The notes under the pieces were generated by a model that was not told the origin of the DNA, ran no database searches, and saw nothing but the letters and a program-made list of their open reading frames with translations. A program made the position numbers and the translations under genes. This document shows, in pieces, positions 1 through 5,791 of a stretch of DNA of 11,213 bases; the first letter of the stretch is position 1; every line of letters starts with the position of its first letter. Origin of the DNA: Chloroflexota bacterium (GTDB lineage Bacteria; Chloroflexota; Limnocylindria; Limnocylindrales; CSP1-4); NCBI GenBank assembly GCA_027457005.1, contig DAIDTV010000030.1, positions 1 through 11,213 on the forward strand, given 5' to 3'.

Positions 1-568
1 CCAGCAGCGTGATCTGCCAGCTCAGCACGAACATCGCGATCAGGGTGACCGCGACCCCGATCACGTTCCCCACCACGGACGAGAGTGTGTTGGTGAACGC
101 GCTCTGGGCGTCCAGCACGTCGTTGTTGAGCCGGCTGACGAGCGCGCCGGTCTGCGTCCGGGTGAAGAACGCGACGGGCATCTCCTGGAAGTGGGCGAAG
201 ACCTTCGTCCGCATATCGAAGATCAGCCCCTCGCCCACGCGCGCCGAGATCCAGCGCTCCGCCAGCGACAGCCCCGCGTCGAGGACGGCCAGGCCGGCCA
301 GCAGGACCGCCAGCTCGACGACGACGCCCGACCGCTTCGGGAGGATCCCGTCGTCGATGATCGCCCGGTAGATGAGCGGGTTGGCCGCGCCGATCGCGGC
401 ATCGACCACGATGAGCACCAGGAAGATGCCCAGCACGCGCCGGTAGGGGGCGGCGAACCGGAAGATCCGACCGATCAGCCCTTCGGACAGCTGCTGCGAT
501 CGCACGCTGTCGTCGCGGCGGAACGAGCGCATGAGGTGCCAGCCGCCGCCGGCGAGCGGCCCCATCAT
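1..568 (-). CDS. ABC exporter with fused membrane and ATPase domains, N-terminal part (runs off left edge)
   Basis: Only the first 189 codons are present, all within the type-1 exporter transmembrane domain, so the ATPase domain lies outside the window. From ATG at 568 the protein begins MMGPLAGGGWHLMRSFRRDD, then GRIFRFAAPYRRVLGIFLVL (first helix), IYRAIIDDGI, and the coupling region FDMRTKVFAHFQEMPVAFF followed by TGALVSRLNNDV. That last stretch is characteristic of MsbA/LmrA-like half-transporters, which pump lipids, peptides or drugs outward across the inner membrane. ATG at 568 was chosen because the Gly/Trp/Met-rich N-terminus is usual in the high-GC relatives; the codon at 565 is also ATG. 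The ribosome site is weak (G-rich stretch only). It is the last visible member of the minus-strand exporter run. Substrate and homo- or heterodimer state cannot be read from this fragment. Confidence 0.88.
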   Translation of the reverse strand, partial: MMGPLAGGGWHLMRSFRRDDSVRSQQLSEGLIGRIFRFAAPYRRVLGIFLVLIVVDAAIGAANPLIYRAIIDDGILPKRSGVVVELAVLLAGLAVLDAGLSLAERWISARVGEGLIFDMRTKVFAHFQEMPVAFFTRTQTGALVSRLNNDVLDAQSAFTNTLSSVVGNVIGVAVTLIAMFVLSWQITLL

Positions 569-816
569 CCGGGCGCCCCCCGCACTGCGGTGCCCCGGGC
601 CCGAGGCGAGCGGGCGCCGGCCCCGACCGCAGTGCCGTCAGCCCTGACCGCAGTGCCGCCAGCCCGCACCACCCCGCCGGTAGCCCGCAGCGCGCCGTGC
701 GGGGTGACCCCCGGGGCACCCGGAGCCGGGTGCTGTGGAGCCACGGACCCGTCGCGCCGGGACCGGCAGGTGTGGCGGGTGGCCGCTGAACGCATCACGG
801 AATCCTGCCCCATCAT
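565..816 (-). CDS. Possible small protein of 83 residues, doubtful
   Basis: This ORF fills the gap between the MFS pump (stop at 827-829) and the ABC exporter (start at 568). It starts 10 nt after the MFS stop, and its TGA overlaps the exporter ATG as ATGA, an arrangement typical of translationally coupled genes. An AGGG lies just before tandem ATG codons. Against it, the protein is low-complexity (Gly, Ala, Arg, Pro), has no recognisable domain or membrane segment, and part of it is a 21-bp tandem repeat encoding variants of GGTAVRA/DGTAVGA. Open frames of this size arise often by chance in DNA this rich in G+C. It may equally be an untranslated spacer. Confidence 0.25.
   Translation of the reverse strand: MMGQDSVMRSAATRHTCRSRRDGSVAPQHPAPGAPGVTPHGALRATGGVVRAGGTAVRADGTAVGAGARSPRARGTAVRGAPG
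625..666. repeat. Two tandem copies of a 21-bp repeat
   Basis: 625-645 and 646-666 match at 19 of 21 positions, each starting GACCGCAGTGCCG. A third, rearranged match to the core (CACTGCGGTGCC) lies in opposite orientation near 584-595. The period is a multiple of three, so the small ORF stays open through it. It lies in the gap between the MFS and ABC exporter genes, and no function is evident. Confidence 0.6.
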
Positions 817-826
817 GCCCTGGTCG

Positions 827-2608
827 TCAGGGGCGGCTTCCCCGGCCCTCGTCGAGCGCGGGCAGCAGGTCCGTCAGCTCGGCTCCCACCTCGCCGGCGG
901 GGGCCCGGCCGCCGGCCGGCGCCCGGTGATCCTCGTGCACGTAGCGGCCGCCGCGCATCCAGGAAGCCCAGGCCGCCACCACCGCCATCAGCGCCGCCGC
1001 GATGAAGACGATCGCGAGGCCATGCTGCAGTGGCGCCGAGATCAGGCCCGGGAAGAATCCCTTGCCGGTGAGGACCTCGGCCTGGGCGGCGGGCAGCGCG
1101 TGGAGGACCGACGCCGGCAACAGCGTGGCCATGGGGTTGTAGCCGAGCAGCGCGGCGAAGAGGCTCGCCACCGGCGGCAGGTGGGAGATCTGCGCCGCGA
1201 TGGCGGCCGGAACGTCGTGCGCCACGAGTCCCCTGTACAGGGTGCCCGGAAGCGACGCCGCCAGGCCCGCGATCATCAGCGAGAAGAACACCCCGATGGA
1301 CACCACCATCCCGGTGTTCTGGAAGGTGGTCCGCATGCCCGCCGCCGCGCCCCGCTGGCGGGCGGGAACGCTGTTCATGATCCCCGCCATGTTGGGCGAC
1401 ATGAACAGGCCCGCGCCTGCCCCGCTCACCAGCAGCAGGCCGGCGAACTCCCAGTACGGGAAGTTGACCGGCAGCAGCACCAGGCCCAGGAAGGACGCGG
1501 CCGCCACCAGCATGCCCCCGGTGGCGAACGGCCGTGCGCCGAACCGGTCCGTGAGGTAGCCCGAGAGCGGACCGAAGAGCAGCGAGCCCAGGGTCAGCGG
1601 CAGCATGTAGATGCCCGCCCAGAGCGGGGTGTCTGCGAACGAGTAGCCGTGCAGCGGCAGCCAGATGCCCTGCAGCCAGATCACCAGCATGAAGGCGAGC
1701 CCGCCCCTTCCCAGCGACGCCAGGAACCCGGCGAGGTTGCCCGCGGCGAACGCGCGGATGCGGAACAGGTCGAGGTCGAAGAGGGGCTGCTCGGCGCGCT
1801 GCTCGATCCACAGGAACAGGGCCAGCAGCACGAGGCCACCGCCGATCATCGCGAGCACGAAGGGGTTCGTCCAGCCCATGGTCTGGCCGCCGTAGGGCTG
1901 GATCCCGTAGGTGATGCCGATGAGGAGCGCCGTGAGGCCTACGGCGAAGCTCAGGTTGCCCGGCCAGTCGATCTTCGCATGGGTGACGGTGCCGAGCTCC
2001 TCCAGGCGAAGGTACGCCCAGATCGTCCCGGCCAGCCCCACGGGGACGCTGACGAAGAAGACCAGCCGCCAGTTGATGGCGGCCAGGATGCCGCCCACGA
2101 CGAGCCCGATGAACTGGCCGGCCAGGAAGGAGATGCCGTTGATCCCGAAGGCCAGGCCCCGCTGCCCGGGCGGGAACGCGTCGGTCAGGATGGCCTGAGC
2201 ATTCGCGAACAGGAACGCGCCGCCGATGGCCTGGACGAAGCGCATGCCGATGATCCAGATCGCCCCGGCCGGGCCCGTGAAGGGCGTGGCCGCCAGCAGC
2301 AGCGACCCGGCGGTGAAGATGACGAAGCCCGCGTTGTACATGCGGACCCGTCCGAACATGTCGCCCAGGCGCCCGAACGCGACCACCAGCACCGCGGTCA
2401 CGAGCAGGTAGCCCATCATGATCCAGAGCAGGTAGCTGGTGCTGCCCGGGTCGAGCGGGTTGACCCTGATGCCGCTGAAGATCGCGGGCAGGGAGATGAT
2501 GACGATCGAGCCGTCGATCGCCGACATCAGCACCCCGAGGGTCGTGTTCGAGAGCGCGACCCACCGGTAGTTGGGGTCCTCGCGGCGGGACCGGGCTGCG
2601 CGTGCCAT
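827..2608 (-). CDS. DHA2-family MFS drug efflux transporter, 14 membrane helices
   Basis: A proton-driven multidrug exporter of the inner membrane, about 593 residues, which is normal for the 14-helix DHA2 branch of the major facilitator superfamily. Visible hallmarks: helix 1 with Asp (LMSAIDGSIVIISLPAI, about 27-43); MFS motif A as GRLGDMFGRVRM (79-90) between helices 2 and 3; helix 4 with MRFVQAIGGAFLF (122-134); then QFIGLVVGGILAAINWRLVF (165-184). The soluble tail after the last helix (from about GGRYVHEDHR) is Ala/Gly/Pro-rich. The ATG at 2608 shares one base with the permease stop (TGATG), implying translational coupling. A GTG at 2611, overlapping the same stop as GTGA, is an equally possible start. 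Neither has a strong ribosome site. The family and operon position support drug or toxic-metabolite export; the substrate is unknown. Confidence 0.93.
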   Translation of the reverse strand: MARAARSRREDPNYRWVALSNTTLGVLMSAIDGSIVIISLPAIFSGIRVNPLDPGSTSYLLWIMMGYLLVTAVLVVAFGRLGDMFGRVRMYNAGFVIFTAGSLLLAATPFTGPAGAIWIIGMRFVQAIGGAFLFANAQAILTDAFPPGQRGLAFGINGISFLAGQFIGLVVGGILAAINWRLVFFVSVPVGLAGTIWAYLRLEELGTVTHAKIDWPGNLSFAVGLTALLIGITYGIQPYGGQTMGWTNPFVLAMIGGGLVLLALFLWIEQRAEQPLFDLDLFRIRAFAAGNLAGFLASLGRGGLAFMLVIWLQGIWLPLHGYSFADTPLWAGIYMLPLTLGSLLFGPLSGYLTDRFGARPFATGGMLVAAASFLGLVLLPVNFPYWEFAGLLLVSGAGAGLFMSPNMAGIMNSVPARQRGAAAGMRTTFQNTGMVVSIGVFFSLMIAGLAASLPGTLYRGLVAHDVPAAIAAQISHLPPVASLFAALLGYNPMATLLPASVLHALPAAQAEVLTGKGFFPGLISAPLQHGLAIVFIAAALMAVVAAWASWMRGGRYVHEDHRAPAGGRAPAGEVGAELTDLLPALDEGRGSRP

Positions 2609-3419
2609 CACATCGCCAGGCGCGGGTAAAGCCGCGCCGCGATGACCAGGAGCACGACCAGCGCGAACACCAGCACCCCGAAGTCGAGCGCGATCGGGAA
2701 CGTCGCGGTGCCGCCGGAGACCATCAGGCTGCGCAGCGCGTCCACCTGGTAGGTCAGAGGGTTCACCTTGGCAAGGGCCTGGAGCCAGCCCGGCATCAGC
2801 GCGATCGGGTACACCGCGCTGCTCGCGAAGAAGAGTGGCATGGTCAGGACCTGCCCGATCCCCATGAAGCGCTCGCGCGTCCGCACCAGGCAGGCGATCA
2901 CCAGTGAGAAGGTCGCGAACCCGGCGGCCCCCAGCACCACCACCACCGCGACGGCGACCAGCTGGGGGATCCCGAGCTGCAGGTGGACGCCGATGAGGGC
3001 CGCCACCACGTAGACCACCGCTGCCTGGACCAGGGCACGCAGGCCCCCGGCCAGCGCCTTGCCGGTCACGAGCGAGATGCGCGACGCCGGGCTCACCAGG
3101 TACTTGTGCAGCACTCCCAGATCACGGCGATCCCGAAGAAGATCGCCGAGAACAGGGCGCTCTGGGCCAGCACCCCCGGGGCCAGGAAATCGATGTAGCC
3201 GAGCTGCCCGGTGGGGATCGCGCGCGCCCGCGCCAGGACCTGGCCGAACACGAGCAGCCACAGGATGGGCTGGACCGCGCGGGTCAGCAGCTCCGTGGGG
3301 TCGTGGACGAGCTTCTGCAGCTCCGCCTCCGCGACGGTCCAGGCGTCCAGGACGAACCGCACGGCCGCGGTGGGCTCAGCCCAGGCGGCGGGCCGTGCGG
3401 CGCGTTCGAGCGACGTCAC
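2608..3419 (-). pseudogene. ABC-2 type drug-exporter permease (DrrB-like), frame broken by an apparent short deletion
   Basis: This is the membrane subunit partner of the ATPase encoded just upstream. It begins at GTG 3419, 9 nt after a strong AAGGAGGAA ribosome site that lies inside the ATPase gene, so the two coding regions overlap by 44 nt. The first frame reads VTSLERAARPAAW through FLAPGVLAQSALFSAIFFGIAVIWE, then hits a stop at 3093-3095 after CCTSTW. The family-consistent continuation, GVLHKYLVSPASRISLVTGK to the C-terminal helix LVVLLVIAARLYPRLAM (stop 2608-2610), is in the -1 frame. Relatives typically read IWERDLGVLHK here, so about four residues (ERDL) and the frame are lost at 3111-3125. 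Both halves otherwise look intact and unmutated, so the lesion is recent, a sequencing or assembly error, or bypassed by frameshifting. If real, the DrrAB-type pump is dead. Confidence 0.85.
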
Positions 3420-4173
3420 GATACGTTCCTCCTTCGTCCAGGTCGCTTCCGGTGTAGTGTGTGAACACGTCGTCGAGTGTCGCGGCCGGCCCCACCTCCG
3501 CCGCCAGCGATGCCGGCGTCCCCAGCGCGACGAGCTTGCCGAGATGCATGATCCCAACCCGCTCGCAGAGCTCGGCCGCCTCGTCCATGTAGTGCGTGGT
3601 GAGCAGGATGGTGGTGCCCTCTCGATCGCGCAGCCGGCGCACGTGCTCCCAGACCGCGCGGCGGGCCACCGGATCGAGCCCCACGGTCGGCTCGTCCAGG
3701 AACAGGATCTCCGGCCGGTGGAGCATGGCCTGGGCGATCTCCAGCCGGCGGATCATGCCGCCCGAGAAGGTACGCACCAGGTTGTCTGCCACGTCCGCCA
3801 GCCCCATGAACTCGAGCGCCTCGGAGATGCGTGCGCGGCGATCGGCGGACGGGATGTGATAGAGCCGGCCGGAGATGTCCAGGTTCTCCCTGGCGCTGAG
3901 GGCGCCATCGGACGACAGGAGCTGGGGCACGTATCCGATGGAGCGGCGCACCAGCCGCTGGTCGGCGATCACGTCATACCCGGACACCGTGGCGGAGCCC
4001 GAGGTGGGCGGCAGCAGCGTGATGAGCATCTTGATGGTCGTGGTCTTGCCCGCTCCGTTGGGGCCCAGCAGGCCGAACACCTCCCCGGGCCTCACGGCCA
4101 GCGAGAGTGCGTCGACCGCGGTCACCGTGCCGAAGCGGCGGGTGAGTTCCCGGGTTTCGATTGCCTGCGGCAT
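3376..4173 (-). CDS. ABC drug-exporter ATPase (DrrA-like)
   Basis: A 265-residue cytoplasmic ATPase that would power the adjacent ABC-2 permease. All nucleotide-binding motifs are present: Walker A GPNGAGKT (37-44), Q-loop Gln in YVPQ (84), signature FSGGM (136-140), Walker B EILFLDEP (155-162) with catalytic Glu161, and the switch His in LLTTH (194). The tail ATLDDVFTHYTG followed by RDVARTRRTARRLG is the C-terminal module seen in daunorubicin-type DrrA proteins. ATG 4173 was chosen over an in-frame Met at 4815, because the upstream stretch runs antisense through the MarR gene while MPQAIETRELTRRFG is a natural ATPase N-terminus. GAGGA lies about 5 nt upstream. It is the first gene of the minus-strand exporter run and is divergent from the MarR regulator, which probably represses it. 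Confidence 0.95.
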   Translation of the reverse strand: MPQAIETRELTRRFGTVTAVDALSLAVRPGEVFGLLGPNGAGKTTTIKMLITLLPPTSGSATVSGYDVIADQRLVRRSIGYVPQLLSSDGALSARENLDISGRLYHIPSADRRARISEALEFMGLADVADNLVRTFSGGMIRRLEIAQAMLHRPEILFLDEPTVGLDPVARRAVWEHVRRLRDREGTTILLTTHYMDEAAELCERVGIMHLGKLVALGTPASLAAEVGPAATLDDVFTHYTGSDLDEGGTYRDVARTRRTARRLG

Positions 4174-4190
4174 CGCGTCCTCGCGCGAGT

Positions 4191-4219
4191 AGTATACAGT
4201 TAGGATGCTTAACAGTCTA
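4191..4219 (-). promoter_or_regulatory. Promoter of the exporter operon with embedded operator
   Basis: On the minus strand, TAGACT (4219-4214) and TATACT (4196-4191) are separated by 17 bp, a good sigma-70-like pair. The predicted start lies about 10 nt before the ATPase ATG. The region is conspicuously AT-rich against its surroundings. The inverted repeat at 4196-4216 occupies the spacer, so a repressor bound there would block RNA polymerase. Confidence 0.6.
4196..4216. promoter_or_regulatory. Probable MarR operator, 21-bp imperfect palindrome
   Basis: The arms ACAGTTA and TAACAGT flank 7 bp (GGATGCT); 6 of 7 arm positions are palindromic (ACnGTTA-N7-TAACnGT). It lies in the 57-bp gap between the MarR gene and the exporter operon, between the operon's -35 and -10 boxes. 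MarR-family dimers commonly bind imperfect palindromes of about this size beside their own genes. Binding is inferred, not shown. Confidence 0.6.
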
Positions 4220-4223
4220 TCAT
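4218..4223 (+). promoter_or_regulatory. -10 box for the MarR gene, probably a leaderless transcript
   Basis: TATCAT lies 8 nt before the MarR ATG at 4231. The intervening CATTCCGTCG region has no Shine-Dalgarno sequence, so transcription would begin at or next to the start codon, giving a leaderless mRNA. The -35 region is poor. The overlap with the operator suggests autoregulation. Confidence 0.4.
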
Positions 4224-4230
4224 TCCGTCG

Positions 4231-4800
4231 ATGCAGACGTCCGTGACGCCGCCCGATCTCGAAGCCACCGACCCGGCCACGGTACCCGACGGGTCGGAGC
4301 AGGCGGGAGACGCCGAGCGAGGGCCTCGCCCGGACGACGCCGCGCCGCGGGGGGGTGCGGACGCCGCCGCCGCGGCGATCCTCGAGAACGTGCCGCTGGT
4401 CATGCGATCGATCCGGGGCCGTATGCGCGAGGGAAGGCCGGCGGGCATGTCCGTCGCGCAGTTCCGGACGCTGCTCTACCTTCGACGGCATCCCGGCAGC
4501 GGATTGTCCGAGATCGCGGATCACCTCGGGACCTCCGTGCCCGCCGCCTCCGAACTGGTGAGCCGGCTGGTGCGCCAGGACCTGGTGGAGCGGGAGACCG
4601 ATCCGGTCGAGCGCCGCAGGATCCGGCTCACCCTGAGCGCGACGGGGACGAGCGAGCTCGACCAGGCGCAGTTGGCCGCCATGGCCTGGCTGCGGAACCT
4701 GGTGCAGGACCTGGACCCGGAGCGGCAGCGCGCGATCACGGACGCGCTGGCCGATCTCCGCCGCCTGATCCTGGCCGCGGACGCGCCGGCGGCGACCTGA
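4231..4800 (+). CDS. MarR-family transcriptional regulator
   Basis: A 189-residue winged-helix repressor of the kind that senses small aromatic or drug-like ligands and controls neighbouring efflux genes. The DNA-binding core runs from about residue 73: MSVAQFRTLLYLRRHPG, then LSEIADHLGTSVPAASELVS (helix-turn-helix, about 92-111) and RLVRQDLVERETDPVERRR (recognition and wing, about 112-130), then a C-terminal dimerisation helix. The first 45 or so residues are an Asp/Pro/Ala/Gly-rich, probably disordered extension, longer than in typical MarR proteins of about 140-150 residues. A shorter protein starting inside the ORF cannot be excluded, but ATG 4231 fits the -10 box directly upstream. It is divergent from the exporter operon across a 57-bp gap containing a palindrome, so control of that operon and of itself is likely. 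Confidence 0.93.
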   Translation: MQTSVTPPDLEATDPATVPDGSEQAGDAERGPRPDDAAPRGGADAAAAAILENVPLVMRSIRGRMREGRPAGMSVAQFRTLLYLRRHPGSGLSEIADHLGTSVPAASELVSRLVRQDLVERETDPVERRRIRLTLSATGTSELDQAQLAAMAWLRNLVQDLDPERQRAITDALADLRRLILAADAPAAT

Positions 4801-4821
4801 CCATCGGACGTCCACGAGGGG

Positions 4822-4844
4822 CCGCCCGGACCTTCAGCGGGCGG
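4822..4844 (+). terminator. Hairpin after the MarR gene, possible terminator without a T-run
   Basis: CCGCCCG (4822-4828) and CGGGCGG (4838-4844) form a perfect 7-bp stem with a 9-nt loop, 21 nt after the MarR stop. No T-tract follows, so it would be a weak intrinsic terminator at best. GC-rich stems are common by chance here. Confidence 0.3.
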
Positions 4845-4943
4845 TGGCCGCGGACGAGCATCATCGCGGGCGCGAGCGGGTCGGTCCGCGCGGCTCGCCC
4901 GCGGACATGCTCGCGGCACTGGCTCGCGTCACGGGAGGGGACG

Positions 4944-5540
4944 GTGCCATCCGAAGCGTTCGACGCACCGGCGGCGCCGGTCATGGATCCGGCCGCCGGC
5001 ACGGCCCTTCTCCGGCTGGCCCGTGACGCGGTCGTGGCCGCGGTGGGCCGCAAGCCGCCTCCGGTCGTCGATCCGGCCACGCTGCCCCCGGTGCTCCTGG
5101 CCCCGGCGGCCGCCTTCGTCACGCTCCACGAGCGCGGCGAGCTGCGCGGCTGCATGGGCAACCTCGAGTTCGACCGCCCGCTCTGGAGGAACGTGCTGAC
5201 CGCCGCCGCGATCGTCCCGCTCGAGGATCCGCGCTTCATGCCCGTCTCGGAGGCCGAGCTGCCGGCCATCCGTCTCGAGGTCTCCGTCCTGGCGCCGCCG
5301 GTCGAGCTGCCGGGCCCCGAGGCATTCGACGCGGGGTCGCAGGGGATCATCGTCGAACGATCGGGCCGGCGCGCCCTGCTGCTGCCGCAGGTCGCCGAGG
5401 AGTACGGGTGGGACGAGGCGACCACCCTCGACGCGGTCTGCCGGAAGGCCGGGCTCCCGGGCGATGCGTGGCGCCGGGCCGGCACGCGCCTCTTCGGGTT
5501 CCGCGCCGTGCACGTCGCGGAGCCCGGGTTCGCGGGCTAA
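4944..5540 (+). CDS. AMMECR1-domain protein (AmmeMemoRadiSam system protein A family)
   Basis: A 198-residue protein matching the AMMECR1 fold. The family hallmark LRGCMGN is followed by DRPLWRNVLTAAAIVPLEDPRFMPVSEAEL, matching the usual pattern RGCIG-PL-A-DPRF. It continues with LEVSVLAPP, then GIIVERSGRRALLLPQVAEEYGWD, whose LLLPQV and W are also family-typical. GTG 4944 is preferred over ATG 4983 because GGGAGGGG sits about 4 nt upstream, while the ATG has no ribosome site. The biochemical role of the family is not established. Bacterial and archaeal members often lie beside Memo-like and radical-SAM genes, which are absent here. It follows the MarR gene by 143 bp with a hairpin between, so cotranscription is uncertain. 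Confidence 0.92.
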   Translation: MPSEAFDAPAAPVMDPAAGTALLRLARDAVVAAVGRKPPPVVDPATLPPVLLAPAAAFVTLHERGELRGCMGNLEFDRPLWRNVLTAAAIVPLEDPRFMPVSEAELPAIRLEVSVLAPPVELPGPEAFDAGSQGIIVERSGRRALLLPQVAEEYGWDEATTLDAVCRKAGLPGDAWRRAGTRLFGFRAVHVAEPGFAG

Positions 5541-5568
5541 CGCTCCCGGCCTTCGCGAGAGGCGGGAG
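5521..5568 (+). terminator. Paired hairpins at the end of the AMMECR1 gene, probable terminator
   Basis: AGCCCG-GGTTCG-CGGGCT (5521-5538) is a perfect 6-bp stem spanning the stop codon. A second stem, CTCCCG (5543-5548) with CGGGAG (5563-5568), follows directly and is extended inward by CCT/AGG around one bulged G. There is no T-run, so Rho-independent termination is uncertain. Confidence 0.4.
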
Positions 5569-5651
5569 ATCGCCGCCCTGCACCTCTCGAGTCCCCGCGG
5601 CACGTCCGGCCCGCGAAGGGCCGCCGCCCGTCCGCCGCGACGGGTCCGGGG

Positions 5652-5736
5652 ACCGCCGCGTACCAGCGACGGCGGCGTGCCAGGGATGGTCGCGTACCAG
5701 GGACGGCCGTGCGCCGGGGACGGCCGCGTATATTTC
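5652..5736. repeat. Five tandem units of a 17-bp repeat
   Basis: Units start at 5652, 5669, 5686, 5703 and 5720 with no length variation. The consensus is ACGGCCGCGTACCAGGG; the most conserved parts are the leading GG(C/T)CG and the central CGT(A/G)CCAGG. The last unit departs from consensus where TATATTTC begins. A possible degenerate sixth unit precedes at 5635-5651. The period is not a multiple of three and no protein is supported here. The array lies immediately upstream of the presumed -10 box of the MFS gene. Confidence 0.75.
5729..5734 (+). promoter_or_regulatory. -10-like box for the MFS/YkoP-like unit
   Basis: TATATT is the only AT-rich hexamer in this gap and lies 57 nt before the ATG at 5792. 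No -35 match is visible at 16-18 bp, where the 17-bp repeats sit. If used, it gives a leader of about 50 nt that includes the dyad at 5759-5789. Confidence 0.4.
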
Positions 5737-5758
5737 GAAGGCAGGACCGCAAATCGGT

Positions 5759-5789
5759 GGTTCGGCCACGCCGGGATCACGGCCGAACC
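5759..5789 (+). promoter_or_regulatory. Perfect 9-bp inverted repeat directly before the MFS start codon
   Basis: GGTTCGGCC (5759-5767) and GGCCGAACC (5781-5789) are exact complements around a 13-nt loop, ending 2 nt before ATG 5792. As RNA it would form a stable hairpin over the initiation region, with only CCGGGA in the loop resembling a ribosome site. As DNA it could be a dimeric operator. The sequence cannot distinguish the two. Confidence 0.5.
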
Positions 5790-5791
5790 CG

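Noticed and set aside
702..721. A hairpin GGGTG...CACCC after the MFS gene as operon terminator
   Set aside because: The loop region is a CCCCCGGGG palindrome that cannot form a sensible loop, there is no T-run, and the next gene is probably in the same operon.
191..2629. An 812-codon plus-strand open frame across the ABC exporter and MFS genes
   Set aside because: Its translation is Arg/Gln/Asp/His-rich low-complexity sequence typical of the antisense of GC-rich membrane genes, and the minus strand encodes clear families.
3093..3140. Programmed -1 frameshifting to rescue the permease
   Set aside because: The required shift is -1 around TGG-GAG, but I see no X-XXY-YYZ slippery heptamer and no convincing downstream stimulator; a small deletion explains the missing ERDL residues as well.
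4174..4815. An N-terminal extension of the DrrA-like ATPase back to 4815
   Set aside because: It is antisense to the MarR gene and would cross the divergent promoter; the family N-terminus begins at 4173.
4161..4943. An N-terminal extension of the AMMECR1 gene back to 4161
   Set aside because: It runs through the MarR gene in another frame and has no domain; GTG 4944 with GGGAGGGG explains the real start.
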